DNA of 64,000 nt from Plecoglossus altivelis (Eukaryota > Chordata > Actinopteri > Osmeriformes > Plecoglossidae): assembly GCA_036571765.1 (NCBI GenBank), contig BROE01000016.1, positions 8,932,892-8,996,891 of the forward strand, written 5' to 3'. Shown in pieces: positions 1 to 11,000 of this stretch (the stretch's first letter is position 1; the number at the start of each line of letters is the position of its first letter). The notes beneath the pieces were generated by a model. The model worked only from the letters and a program-made list of their open reading frames with translations. It was not told the origin of the DNA and did not search any database. A program made the translations under genes and the position numbers.

Positions 1-6
1 AAGCTT
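1..6. other. HindIII site at the first base
   Basis: The window opens exactly with AAGCTT. This would fit the insert end of a clone from a HindIII library. One six-base match at a chosen position has a chance of about 1 in 4096, and further HindIII sites occur inside the window (for example near 5905, 6261 and 18146), as a partial digest would allow. It has no biological role. Confidence 0.4.
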
Positions 7-158
7 GCAGTTACGTCCCACACTCGGACCCACCCAACACCACACCTACAATATGAGAACCCTCAGAGCTACATGTTGGGTTTGAGGATGGAGGGTTTAT
101 GATGGAGGTCATTCAGGAAGGGGAGGAGGGGGCAGGTGTCTTAGCCAAGCAGCCTCAA

Positions 159-173
159 CCAGCAGGGGGTGCT
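159..173 (+). promoter_or_regulatory. Candidate CTCF site
   Basis: CCAGCAGGGGGTGCT matches the vertebrate CTCF core consensus (CCASYAGRKGGCRS) except for T in place of the usual C after the G run. CTCF anchors chromatin loops and insulators, and site orientation matters; this one reads on the plus strand. No other equally good match was noticed by eye. The 15-base match alone does not prove occupancy. Confidence 0.4.
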
Positions 174-968
174 CACACTCTCTGACAACCGTGAACACTG
201 GTGCCCCCCCCCAACTCTCTTCACCATCCCTGCCTCTGTTCTCATTAACCCTTTTCTCCTCCTCTTCATTCCTTTTCTGCAGCTCCTGTAATATTTTCAG
301 TAATGTCCCTGACAATTTCAAGTTGTCAATGTACACTTACAGGAAAGAAATTGTCTATACTTTAGACTTACTTTTAGTACTAAAGGTTAGAGATCAATCT
401 AAAGCAAAGCAAAAAAAACATTGACATTAGTGAAAATGTTCAACATATTTTTGCATTTTTCTTGTGTCAATCCAATGTTGTTAATCATTAGTTCCAAGTC
501 GGTTTGCTTAAGAAACGGATGTTTTTTCCTCACACCTTTTCCTATTGTAATCTACCTGATAATTGTCTCTGTCAACCATTAGATAATGTAATGACAAAGA
601 GTATACTTACACAATCATTTAAGGTAATAAGGCAATATATCATGTCAAATGTATGATTAACCATGAACTGTTCTAAATAACTAATTTCATTCATTCAAAA
701 TCTAGATATTAAATGAAGACAAAGTATGAAATACTTTGTTATTATAAATAAATTAAAGCTTTAAGCAAAATATTGTTCAATTTTCAATCTTAAAATAAAT
801 GGTGTACAGTAGACTACTTTGTTGTAATAAACGTCAATTATTCGTAATGCTTTTTTATATTTAACAACAGACACAGTATTTTATCCAAATCAAACAGAAT
901 GTATACTTTAAAGTGGGTGGGGGTGAGTCACCCAGGCAGGGGGAGGCAGTGAGAGAAGCAGAGGGAAA

Positions 969-969
<1 letters not shown>
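174..969. other. AT-rich spacer, no gene seen
   Basis: This stretch is AT-rich, with many ATTA/TAAT words and no convincing gene. A 75-codon frame runs on the minus strand over 109-336, with a charged middle rich in E, K and R. It must start at GTG directly after an in-frame TAA, has no recognisable domain, and is better read as chance. A pyrimidine tract followed by CAG lies near 250-283, but no exon can be assembled from it. Confidence 0.6.
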
Positions 970-1040
<71 letters not shown>

Positions 1041-1041
1041 C
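970..1041. repeat. (AGGC)n microsatellite
   Basis: About 18 uninterrupted copies of the tetranucleotide AGGC (72 bp). The same motif recurs in shorter, imperfect form at 29409-29450 and 36613-36668. Translation in any frame gives only a short periodic peptide. Confidence 0.97.
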
Positions 1042-1172
1042 TGGAGTGGATCAGCTCGGTGATACCACAGCCCTCGGGGCCTCTCGCCCCAGGGATGGGT
1101 CACAAGTTCAGCTCCCTCGTCTGCTGTTCACACAGGAACACCAGGCCCCCTCTTTCTGTGTTTGTGTGTGTG

Positions 1173-1175
<3 letters not shown>

Positions 1176-1230
<55 letters not shown>
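1176..1230. repeat. (GA)n microsatellite
   Basis: A pure GA dinucleotide run of about 55 bp, preceded by a short TG run and followed by a CGTGTG tail. All purines lie on one strand, so H-DNA (triplex) formation is possible in principle. Confidence 0.97.
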
Positions 1231-1232
<2 letters not shown>

Positions 1233-1340
1233 TGTGTACATATTCAAGAGAGAGAGTGAAGGATTTATATTTATTGTATGTACATGTTGTGTATGCATGT
1301 ATGTGTAAATAATTTTAAATACACACATATATATGGTGAC

Positions 1341-1412
1341 TTGTATATAAACGTCATACATATACATATATATATATATATATATATGTATATGTATGAC
1401 GTTTATATACAA
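1341..1412. repeat. Perfect 72-bp palindrome with TA core
   Basis: Bases 1341-1376 are the exact reverse complement of 1377-1412, with no spacer. The outer arms are complex (TTGTATATAAACGTCATAC and its complement, each with ACGTCA/TGACGT) and the centre is an alternating TA run. Pairing stops at 1340/1413 and resumes for three bases beyond. The centre could be simple repeat, but the roughly 25-bp outer arms are not, so this is a genuine cruciform or hairpin candidate. It may be a relic of a foldback element or a small inverted duplication. Confidence 0.9.
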
Positions 1413-2885
1413 TTCAACTTCCTTTTGACACCATGTTGGTTCCAACTGAGACTAACCCTGGATGAACGAAATGTCTGAACTCAAACAGTACTTTTTCTCA
1501 TTTCACATCATTTCCAATCGAATTCAACAACCTTGGCACATACATCATCACACTCCTGCCATGGTCATGTTGAAACAAACCCCCCCACCCCCTCCCTGGA
1601 GTACAAGATGTAAAACATATCAGGACCTGTGTATATGTACTGAGGCTCTCCAGGGGGGCTTGGAGCAGAGGAAATGCCATCAAACAGAACCTTTTCAAAC
1701 TGTTTCACTGGACTCCACACCAGACTCCTGTTGAGTGCTTATTGGTTCAAGGATGTCATCGACAGCAAACACCAAACACGGGTCTTGTTTGGCTTCAGTC
1801 TTGAGCTCATAAAAGGTGATTTAGGAAGATAATCGCTTTTTGGAACTCGTCCATTTGTGGAATTGCAACAGATTAACATAATTAAAACACAAGAAAACCT
1901 ATAATATGATCTAATAGTGATCTGTGAAAGAAATTAGTAGAATGAGTCATCTGGATTGTTGACATACTTGGCTGGATTAATAATGAAATCAAGATTCAAT
2001 TATGAGTCTAGACTCCATTTAAATACTGACCGGGAAAATATGGTGTGCCAAGAACCTGAAATATCTAACTGGTAGGTCCAAATAAATTATCCAATATTTG
2101 GATTTAGATTATTTTAGATGCATTTCTGGGGCTGCAGTACTTTAACACATTAACATTAAAATTAACCCTTTCCAACCTGAGCACAAATTCTGTGATTGGA
2201 CAGTAAAGATATGAAGTCAGGAACCATGGAAATGTGGTTTCTCATTTTTAAATGACATGGCTGGAAAAACTTTACATTGTGGATCATTTACAGTTAAGTT
2301 CAAGGTTTAGTTTTGATCCACCAGACAGGATTTATTAGCAGACACAAATCTCTCCAACAATGATGTGTGTGGTTTACTGTACATCTTCCCAGCCCACAAA
2401 CCAAATGGTTTATGTCAGGCATTTTTCATCCTTACAGACTCCTTACAGCCATAGGCTCCCAATGGCAGTATCTATCTCACCTTGGTGGTAGAGTTACCCA
2501 GCATCAACAGTTTTTGGGGTCATTGGTAGAGTCAGGTTTGGATGCTGCAGAGACCAAAGAAGTCCAGCAATCGTTTACAAAATGCTCCCATTATGGGGAG
2601 AGCAACACTATGCACCAGTGGCACCTCTCTCCTGATAGATTTCCATGATATTTCCCTGCCTAGAACCTTAGCAAATAGAATACCCTGCTGTGCTAAAGAA
2701 AACAATGTGTTTCTTGGGCCTAAAATACTATCCATCACCGGTAGCCCGCCAGGACCAGGAAACGGAGTAAAGGAGGGAAGAGGGGGAAGGAAAAAAAAGA
2801 ACACCTACCTGTTTTTCACATCAGAGGGAGAAGGAAAACGGAGGAGTTATGTTGCTCGGGAGGCCGTGCGTTCCGGCGTAACGCA
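1413..2885. other. Intergenic spacer, no gene seen
   Basis: Mixed-complexity DNA without a supportable gene. Overlapping open frames of 90-119 codons around 2367-2901 lie on both strands and show no family resemblance. The frames shadow one another in mildly GC-rich DNA. Confidence 0.6.
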
Positions 2886-3060
2886 GAAACCCGGCCAATG
2901 AAACAGCTCCAGAGTGGCACACTGGTGTAACTGGAGCCCCCTCGCTGGCCGCTGCCATGCAAAGCCCAGCTTTAATCAATCATCGCCCATGCACAGGCGA
3001 GAGGAGGCATTCTGGGAGATTAATTGTGGTCTGTAATTCAGGGCGGGGGAGAAAACAAGG
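2886..3060. promoter_or_regulatory. CNE-like island 1
   Basis: Complex sequence free of simple repeats between two ordinary spacers. It contains a CCAAT box (2895-2899), an ATGCAAAG octamer-like word (2957-2964), a TAATCAATCATC PBX/homeodomain-type stretch (2973-2984) and GATTAATTG (3018-3026). The mix of GC-rich and homeobox-type words is typical of developmental enhancers. Conservation is inferred, not measured. Confidence 0.4.
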
Positions 3061-3477
3061 GTACTCGACTCAGATAAATCAGACATGGTGAAAAGTCATT
3101 GGTGTTGTTTTGCACTGTGAACATTTCAAGGCTGGAGATTCAAACGTGAAATTATTTAAACCCTGAATTGCAAAAATATGAAGGTTATGGAAATTCTCCT
3201 TTCTTTTCCTTCTTAACTTAAAGCGATAATGAACAATTGCACCTTTTTTGATTCCATAACACATTTCTCAAATGACCTGACACATACATCACTTGTCTGT
3301 ATGTCTGTGTCTTCATCTCTGCAATTCTCTGCTTGTTCTCCAACAGTCGGAGGTATCTACAACAGCCAGGCATTCTCTCTCTCTGTCGCTGCCACATGAG
3401 GTCTTCTTCACTCACCTCTGTAAAAAGCAAACTCCCCACATTATGCTGACTGAGTTTTCCTTACCTCGACCTGCAGG

Positions 3478-3760
3478 GACAACCAAAGACACCTCAGTCA
3501 TTACCCGTGATAACTAATCTATTAATGTTGAATGATAGGCTCATTAAAAGGTTCAAATATAAGTCTTAGCTTATGTGTTAATGACATGTTAATGCCTCTG
3601 TCAATTATAAGGAGGGGTAATGACACTTGCGATGGGATGCCATCAGTGGTCAAACTTGTAATTCCATCCCCTAGGAGGTTAAGTGCAGTGATGCTCTTTG
3701 GACGATGGTGATGAATATTATATATCCAGCTATTAAGATATGTTACCATAATGTTAGAAT
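3478..3760. promoter_or_regulatory. CNE-like island 2 with repeated TAATGACA
   Basis: TAATGACA occurs at 3579-3586 and 3618-3625, and GTTAATG occurs at 3577-3583 and 3588-3594. CTCATTAAAAGG and TCAATTATAAGG lie nearby. Repeated homeodomain-type words within 50 bp of otherwise unique sequence suggest an enhancer. No conservation test was possible. Confidence 0.4.
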
Positions 3761-4929
3761 TTGGGTGTGGGCTGAAAGAGTTATAAGATCATGTGTCCTG
3801 TCTCTAGACGCTGTCAAGTGATTCCCCAGGAACATTTGAATGACATCAGAGAAAATTCCTACCAAAGATGTGAAAATATGAATAGATCTTTTACGTTTCA
3901 GGGTCAGGATATCTTTCAGAACACTTGGCCAAATCTGGGCAAAGGAACAAATCCCCAAAGCACTAGATGACACATGGTATTCCACATTCTGTAATGGCAG
4001 CATTCTCTTGAGGTTGTTCCATCGCACACATCTGACCACATCTGCTTTGGTCTTGACTTGCAGTTACGCGAGAGTCCAATTGCTTGTGATGATCGTTTGC
4101 GGTTTACCTTCAGAAGTCTTTATTTGCGCCTCTGCATGTGTGGAGTCATATTGAACCCTCCCCATGCAGGCCGGTCTTCTTGCAACCAGACAGTCATGTG
4201 TCATTATACTGTATGGCATTCATATCATATCTAGAAGCCCTGCCAGCTGTGCGATCAGGGGATTGGTCCGTTGGCAGCATCACTGCACTCATCTGGTGTA
4301 GTCTCTTTCTCTCTCTCTCTCTCTTTGCATCTCTCTGTCTTTGAATGTCACTCTCTCTCTTTATCACCCTCTCTCCTTCTCTGTCTCTATCTCTGTCTGT
4401 CTTTTTCCGGCCAGGCAGACCGTCTCAATGTGAAATCACGGTTAATGTGGCATGACAATCTGACACAACGCACAGTCCAGGCCTCGCTCCATCTGGTTTC
4501 AATTTCATTTGGTCTGGGTGGGGGGTGGAGGGTGAGAGGGATGAAGGTAGGGGGATGAAGGGATGGAAGTTAAAGGGGATGGAGGGGTGGGTGGGGGTGG
4601 GGCTCGAAGATGAAAGCAGGATGGCTTTACTCTCTCCAATAGGCTGCATCGCCATTCTTCAACGTCAACCTGAGGTTACCCCCCCCCAAGACCGGGCATC
4701 AACCAAAAAAAGAAGAAAAAAAGAGAAAATGTTCAGCGATAGCCGCTCGATCAAAGGTCACCAAAAATATGTTAAAGACCTGTATAAGGTGAAACGGGCC
4801 ACTGTTTGGCTCATTAATGTGGGGAGGGGGGGGCTTGGATCAGTCCATGTTTGATGGGTTCAGGGGGGTTAGCCTTGGGTAGAGCTAATGGGAACATCTT
4901 CTTGCAGTTTACTCTTGTCCGTACGAGAT
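3761..4929. repeat. Spacer with CT-rich and G-rich low-complexity tracts
   Basis: It contains a CT-rich imperfect microsatellite (about 4301-4406), a GGGGATGAAGGGATG-like purine-rich stretch (4517-4605) and a C8 run near 4680. Reading frames here translate low-complexity DNA or shadow it. No gene seen. Confidence 0.7.
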
Positions 4930-5100
4930 GGAAGAAATGAGACCATTACTAAACGACGACCCGTTAAGAGCAATTTTCCTAATTATGGGATGGAGCGATG
5001 CTGTGGCTGCCACGGACGTGTCAGACCATCGGGGAGGGGGGATGGAAAGTGTTAACTCTTTAATGTGACTAACTAACAGGCCTCGCTTAGGCTGGGTCAT
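4930..5100. promoter_or_regulatory. CNE-like island 3
   Basis: A moderately GC-rich, CpG-containing unique stretch with CCTAATTATGG (4978-4988) beside GATGCTGTGGCTGCC. Homeodomain core plus CpG words fit an enhancer. Weak call, based only on texture. Confidence 0.3.
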
Positions 5101-5899
5101 TATGACTTAATGGAACTAATGATCTAAGAAACGCCAAAACCATGTGTTAATGCTGAGTAGACTGTGGCAATGTCTACTGGGGTTACTGGGGTTAGACGCA
5201 CACACACGCATACAACCACACACAGTGTCTAATGATATTGCATGGGCTAGACGGAATATTCTCTCTGGATTGATATGTGCTCTGAAATGCAAATAGTTTG
5301 ATATAAGAATGACACACACACCAGGGTATTTGTGACGGGCTGTGTATTTCAAACAAGCAACAGCGTTTCAATTCACAGATGATCATTCAATAATGACGCT
5401 GCAGTCAAGTGAAGTGTGCAGTGATCCCTCGAAGGTCCCATGTCTTCCCCTGTCGCCTAGCAGAGACCGATGACTTTGGACTGGTCCCACAAGATGCGTC
5501 TCTCACAGCACGCAGCTGAAGAAACAGTCTCTTCCTGGGGAGGCTAGCAGTGGAGGAGTGTCTCTCTTTCCTTGCCAAAGGGGGGAAAAAGAGGCCACAG
5601 TAGCAAGGAGGCTGCAAAGAACAAGAGACAGGAGACAAGGTTTTCAGCTCATTCATCATTTTCCTTCTTGCGTTCTCCACCACCCATTCTCCTTCGTCTC
5701 TACTTTGAGTCACTTTCCGAGTCACTTTATGGACTCTTCTCTTCTCTCGACTGTGGAGAAGGGATTGGAGAACACACCAGATGTAATTAGTTAGAGTCAG
5801 CTCTCATTTATGATCCGATTAGCTAGCAGGAGCTACGGAGAGAGGACGAGGAGGAGAGAAGGAGCGAGAGAGAGAAATCACCAGGTCCTGTACGTTCTT
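5101..5899. other. Spacer, no gene seen; one POU octamer
   Basis: Ordinary sequence, with a perfect octamer ATGCAAAT at 5287-5294 next to TTTGATAT. A frame of about 106 codons on the minus strand (5405-5725) overlaps open plus-strand frames and resembles no known protein. A GA-rich patch lies at 5838-5876. Confidence 0.55.
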
Positions 5900-5924
5900 C
5901 TTGCAAGCTTAGTCAAATGCACAG

Positions 5925-6130
5925 GCATTTTCATCTCAGGTTATCGGGTCAATAAAACCCCATGACCTCGGCCAATCATAAAACAGTCAATGCGACGGAG
6001 CACGGATTGATTAAGTTCATAACCCGATTTGAGCCGCGCAGAGCCTGGACAATAAAAATTGGAATGAAAATAAATCTAATGCAAGGACATAATTCGTAGA
6101 AAATCAAAGTTTAAAGTAGATGTTTTTAAT
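5925..6130. promoter_or_regulatory. CNE-like island 4, HOX/CDX/PBX-type site cluster
   Basis: Within about 120 bp there are GTCAATAAAAC (5948-5958), TGACCTCGG, CCAATCATAAAAC (from 5972), GGATTGATTAAG (6004-6015) and ACAATAAAAATT (6049-6060). ATAAA-type words suit posterior HOX or CDX proteins, and TGATTAA suits PBX/HOX heterodimers. Simple repeats are absent. This is among the strongest enhancer candidates in the left half. The factor identities are inference from motif families. Confidence 0.5.
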
Positions 6131-6469
6131 GGCGTCTTTTTTCATCATGATAGTGTGGCCTTTCGGCTGAATTATTATTGATATCTTTGATCCGTGCCTC
6201 ATGCCTTTTCATCAGACAAAACCCAAGTAGTCAAGTAGGGGTCTGTCTTAATTGTGTATAAAGCTTCCAGGAAAGAGAACTTAGACCCTTCAAGTTATCA
6301 CATTTCCCATCGACCTGTTTTCAGGTATTTTGCTGCGATATCAATTGTCATTGATCAGTTAGGATATTTTGTTTAAATGCTGTAGACCAGCTCTATCTAA
6401 GCCATATGTTGGTAGCCTAACCCTACTTCTCAAAATACCTAGATTAGGCTAGCGTAACCTTGGTCCCTG

Positions 6470-6725
6470 GCTGGCCCAACTTATTCAATTTAAAGAGGTC
6501 AAAAGTTGATGGTGCTAATTCTCCCCTGTAATGAAGTCTTCTTTAGGGATTTTAGCCAAGTAGGCTTAACTCCATACTGCGAGGCCATTATACAGGGCCA
6601 AGGTAATCAAATAAGCCAGCACTTAGGAGAAACACAAAAAAGAGAGCTTTGGCAAATACAAGGTTTGGCATTAAGGAGAATGTAATTTGAGATGTTAATT
6701 ACGAAAAATAAAACAAAATGTCTAC
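6470..6725. promoter_or_regulatory. CNE-like island 5
   Basis: Unique sequence with AGGTCAAAAGTTGA (6496-6509, a degenerate DR1-like nuclear-receptor site), GGTAATCAAATAAG (from 6602) and GATGTTAATTACG (about 6691-6703). No simple repeats and no gene signal. Confidence 0.35.
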
Positions 6726-7129
6726 AGATTGCTCGGTTTATAAGCATAATATCCTAAATTGGTGGGGTGCAGAAATCTGGCAAATGACCTTTCCTTAAAT
6801 GGTCCTTGGTTCTTTGAAGGAAAGACTATTATGATTCAGAGAAACCAGTCAAAGTCTCGTATCATGTGAACACTTTATTCACAAATTAAGTCATTGCTCT
6901 ATTCAGTCCAAATTGTTAGTTAGTAAAAAATGTTGATGATACAACTTTTCTCTTTATCGTGATAAATATTTGCTATTAAAAAGGGGTTCCCAATGTGACA
7001 GTGTAGCAGGAACAAATGTGCTAAATCTGACTTTGTGAGTATGAATGAGCATGGGCATTTTGAGGTCCAGATTTGAGCAAAGCCAATGCCTGTGCCAGTG
7101 CGCCCGTATGCCCACCCTGATGGTGCCCA

Positions 7130-7275
7130 TTCACCCTGGCAGATGGCTAGTGGTTAGAACGACTTTTGGGTGTTTAATTACAATCGTGATCATGGGAAAT
7201 AAGGATCAATTAAAGCGCAAGTGAAATTAATGAAATGCGAGGGCTATGAGCAGCCGGACAGTTGTCAAATATATC
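7130..7275. promoter_or_regulatory. CNE-like island 6
   Basis: Homeodomain-type words are closely spaced: GTTTAATTACAATCG, GGATCAATTAAAGCGC and GAAATTAATGAAATGC. The sequence is unique and AT-rich but not repetitive. An adjoining GGCTAGTGGTTAGAACG phrase (about 7145) faintly resembles a tRNA-derived SINE head but is too short to call. Confidence 0.35.
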
Positions 7276-9349
7276 CTCATTTTTGGGAAAGTCTTAAATA
7301 CTGCCAAAGTCCACAATGCCATTCTACTAGCTACAGCAGTGTTTACCGTCTGCGGTTGACCTTTGCCTATCAATTCAGTTACAATGCTGTGAGTGTGTGT
7401 TTACTATATGATTTGAACGGTGGATTCAATTGTTTGATTAAATGAACATCTCTGGTGTTGGAGGTTCCTTGCCATATGAGGTAGCATGCCAAAACTCACT
7501 GCAACATCGGCTCCTCCAACAGCATACCAGCAGTAACAGTTTTATACTTGCAGTCAAAGAGATGTGGCCAAACAAACTGTAGAAAATATGGTAGGATCAG
7601 GTTAGTTGTAATACCAAGGGTAAATACAATGTGATGGAGTACATGGGATCCGATGTAAAAGACTCAAACCATTTGTCTAGATTTAAACCATCAGGGTATC
7701 AGATCAATGGGTCCATTTGCCGGAGCTTCAGTTTGGTGGATATGCCTGTTGTACCAATGACTTTAATAATATGCTTCTTAGTCACTGTTAAATCACTTTT
7801 CAATTCTTTATTATTTTTTTATTTTCTTTTTTGAGCAAAAAATATGTCACCTGTGGGTAATCAGTAATTACTAGTGGGTAAATATGTGACAACATTGAGA
7901 TCTCACATTAAAATGATGACCTTTGTTGAAATTATTAATTAATCAGACTACTCTCTCCGGAAATAATAGTAATTTACTAATAAGAACTAATGAAATATTA
8001 TATAAAAACAAATTAAATATTAATTTGTAAGTAATGAGTAAAGGGTGTATTGTCGACTTATTGTGTAAATGTTACAGTACATGCTGGATGGTTTGGTTAG
8101 GGCTGATGCTACAAATGAGCAGTATTCTAAAGTTCATCCAACCAGTCAATAATGCAGTCTGAAGTGTGTAAGGACCAGTCATCCTGGCGTGAGGCCACTG
8201 ACGATGGTTCAGCTGCCTTCCAGCAGGCTGTGTCCCCCCCCCCCCCCCCCACCTGAGCGAAAGGGGCAAGGTGTGGAGAGGGGAGGGGGAGGGAGGATGA
8301 GAGATGAGGGGACCAGGGGGTGCGTTACCCAAGTAGACAGATGCCACCACTGTGGCTGTTGCATTATGGGATATAAATAGATCACAGCCACGCCGTGCCA
8401 GCCTTATTGGAACTCAGAGGGCAGCCACATTATACCTCAATCACCCGCTGGTGCCAAAATGAAGTGAGAAAGAAACAAGGGATGCAGGAGCCGTACCTGT
8501 GAAAATGATGTTTCCATAGACTAAGAACCCTTACATGGTGTGTTTGATTTGTGCAAGTTGACATGCATTTATGTTAATTTAAGAACGATTTGGAACGTTA
8601 TTGTAAAAGCGTGTTGTATTTCTTGTTTTGTTTTCACAGTGTGGTCAATGTACTCAAGTTGGCTCTAAAAACTAACATCATTCAAAAATAAAGATTTCTA
8701 TCTCCAAAATCTACAAGATAATAAAAAATGGGTTTTCAGTCTCTCCAATAGTCCATTGCCAACTGAGCCATGATGTATGACTTCATAATATTTTTCCAGA
8801 CAACAAGGGACTCAATCAGTCAGGTTTCCTTTAAAGCTAAAATATCATTTTGAAAGTGTAAGCCATGTTTCTGGCCCAGCTTGTACAGAATATGCCTTTT
8901 CAGCTGCCGAAAGATCACAGGAAAATATACACACCATACACAGTTCATACAGATTTCACAGTCAAGAACTGTAGGGGCTGTGTTCCAGTCACTGGAAGTG
9001 TAACCTTTCACACCTCCACGTTTTCAGCAAGGCCACAGACAGTGCAGTCATGACCCAACATCAAGTGTTGAGGAAAGGTCTAAAATAGCAGCAAAAATGT
9101 CAAAAATTAATTTCATACAATTGTAGGAAAATATGGTTAGAAAGTAGTGCAATAAGAACATTGTTAATAACTGTGGAAAAAAGAATAACTTGGCTGAAGT
9201 CAGACAATCGGTTTGGACCAAAGACACACTTGGTGTTTGTCCATCCTGTCTTTAAATACTGTCTGTCATACTGAATAAACCTTTCATCTAGAGCTCTTTT
9301 TGACACTCCCCTCTTCCCCAGCCTTATAAAAGTGGGTTTACACTTTGAC
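7276..9349. other. AT-rich spacer with a C17 homopolymer
   Basis: No gene seen. Very AT-rich DNA with poly-T and poly-A patches occupies 7780-8050. A C17 run at 8234-8250 is followed by GA/GGGA-rich DNA to about 8310. The reading frames across 8072-8391 on both strands translate this tract into proline, glycine or arginine stretches and are artefacts. Confidence 0.65.
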
Positions 9350-9560
9350 ACGGCGGTCTACTGATGTCCCTCACAGGACCTGGTCCCCCCTGCACGCTAA
9401 ACCCCAGCGCCCTGTGCCGGGGTTATCCCCAGTTCTGCCCTGAATAATTCAAGCATGGCTCTCACCGCCCCTCACACACACTGTTTGGAAAACGCTGTAA
9501 TGAGAAAAGCTGTAAAATGCCTCAACGTCCAGCACCTAGAAGAAAAGGGAAAATGACCTA
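9350..9560. promoter_or_regulatory. CNE-like island 7
   Basis: A locally GC-rich, complex stretch with CCGGGGTTATCCCCAG (about 9418-9433), CCTGAATAATTCAAGC and GCTGTAATGAGAAAAGC, flanked by AT-rich spacer. Weak enhancer candidate. Confidence 0.3.
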
Positions 9561-10309
9561 AGCTGAAAAGAGAGCCAGATAAAAAAAGGAACATACTACA
9601 GACTGTGGAAAAATACGAAGCTGAAAAAAGTACAATACTTTAATTCAGTATTTGTCTTATTGCTGAATTGCATTCTACAATGAGTTATACTCAGTAGAAA
9701 GCCTTGTGGTTAAAAACCTTGGGAGAAATCTGTGACATGGCGTGTCTGTTGGGGTACCGTTCAACGTATCACAGGAATGGGTTGAGCGTGATGATTGTCC
9801 ATGTTTGGGTATCATTTTAATATTTTGAGGAAGACACGCTCAAAGAATTGACGTGCTGTAGTTGAACTTGTCATGACATATGAAGCTAATACATTTACTG
9901 AAGCATGCTCTTTTAGCGCAAAAGTGAACAAAAACTAATTTGGGGATTTTTTCCCCGAATAACGGGGAGGAGGGGGGGGAACTCCCAAAGAGAATGGAAA
10001 TTCCCATTTTGACCATCGTCAGCCGTTTGACAAAGAGCCAAGATGAGCCTTGCACAAAAATGTCGCAAAACCGTTTGAGGTTGTCCATCTAAAGTTTCCT
10101 TTCAGAGTCTCAGGGTGGATTAGAGCACAACATGAAACCCAATGAGGCATGCAGGCAGGCCTAGCCTAGCGCTCAGAAAGGCGAACCCAAAACAACGTCT
10201 CTCTCTGTAGACATGATGTAACCAGTGTTTTAGCGAGTAGAGCCTTTCTTTTTCCCATCCGAGATGATGTGCAGTCTTTCATCTGTGAAGAACTTGGCAG
10301 CGAATGAAA
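9561..10309. other. Spacer, no gene seen
   Basis: Unique AT-rich sequence without strong structure. An 82-codon minus-strand frame at 9840-10088 has no recognisable domain. Confidence 0.55.
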
Positions 10310-10460
10310 AGACGACTGCAATTAACACGTTTGTTGGGCTCCTACCCAGGTGATGTCGTGTAATGGCATACCTGTCTGCTGCATTAGGGGAACCATTACG
10401 TTTCTGGTGACCTGGGTCCTTGTCTTCTCTGCATCAAAACACCGTCAGTGGAAATGTGCT
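10310..10460. promoter_or_regulatory. CNE-like island 8
   Basis: Unique sequence with CAATTAACACG, CCCAGGTGATGTCG, TGTAATGGCATACCTG and a GGTGACCTGG nuclear-receptor half-site. CAGGTG/ACCTG E-boxes recur. The call rests on texture only. Confidence 0.3.
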
Positions 10461-10731
10461 GTTCGGTTATCGAGTAAAACTGAAGTAAAGTAAATGTGAC
10501 GCTTTTTGGATCAGCTCCTCAGCGTCAGACGTCTATTCTAAGACTCCATCACCATCACACAGTCCTGGTTCGGGGTTTGTGCGGTAAGGAAGTGATGACA
10601 CAATCATAGGATTCCTCCTGTCCTTATCATAGGGTGACAGCGCCATAAAAATCAATTAAAAACACCATGTGCATTAATCCAAATCCATCGTCTCAGTTGG
10701 GTTTAGTCTAGAGAGAGTGGCACTCACCCAC

Positions 10732-10752
10732 ACTCACACACACACACACACG
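10732..10752. repeat. Short (CA)n microsatellite
   Basis: About ten CA units just before a complex GC-rich island. Confidence 0.9.
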
Positions 10753-10779
10753 CTACGCAGCCTACGCACACAATCTCAA

Positions 10780-11000
10780 GAGGGGGCTCTTTGAAAATGA
10801 AGAGCGCCTCTCTGAACCGTTTACCCATCAGCCTTTTCAGTCTCCGAGGCCTAATCCCTGAGAGAGTGGGCGTCAGCCGAGGCCTCGGCAGCGTGGATAC
10901 GTTAATGGGGGGATTACATGTGTTAACATCCAGCGCACAGCGCGGCGGGGCCAAAGGGGGTCTGCTGCAGGGTTTTAGCATATGAATAAGGAATAAGGGT
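10780..11000. promoter_or_regulatory. CNE-like island 9, GC-rich with homeodomain sites
   Basis: GTCAGCCGAGGCCTCGGC (containing the palindrome CCGAGGCCTCGG), GATACGTTAATGG, GGATTACATGTGTTAAC and GCATATGAATAAGG sit together in CpG-containing DNA. The transition from GC-rich to AT-rich motif content resembles known developmental enhancers. The overlapping frames here, up to 138 codons on the minus strand, are not recognised proteins. Confidence 0.4.

Noticed and set aside
109..336. A 75-codon minus-strand frame with a charged, coiled-coil-like middle
   Set aside because: It starts at GTG directly after an in-frame stop, has no recognised domain, and no exon borders can be assembled.
2939..2958. 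A CTCF-like CCAGCGAGGGGGC on the minus strand
   Set aside because: At least three mismatches to the core when aligned without gaps.
7140..7165. GGCTAGTGGTTAGAACG, faintly like a tRNA-derived SINE head
   Set aside because: Too short, with no promoter-box spacing, tail or repeat body.
8072..8391. Proline- and glycine-rich frames near 8.2 kb on both strands
   Set aside because: They arise from the C17 homopolymer and the adjacent G-rich tract.
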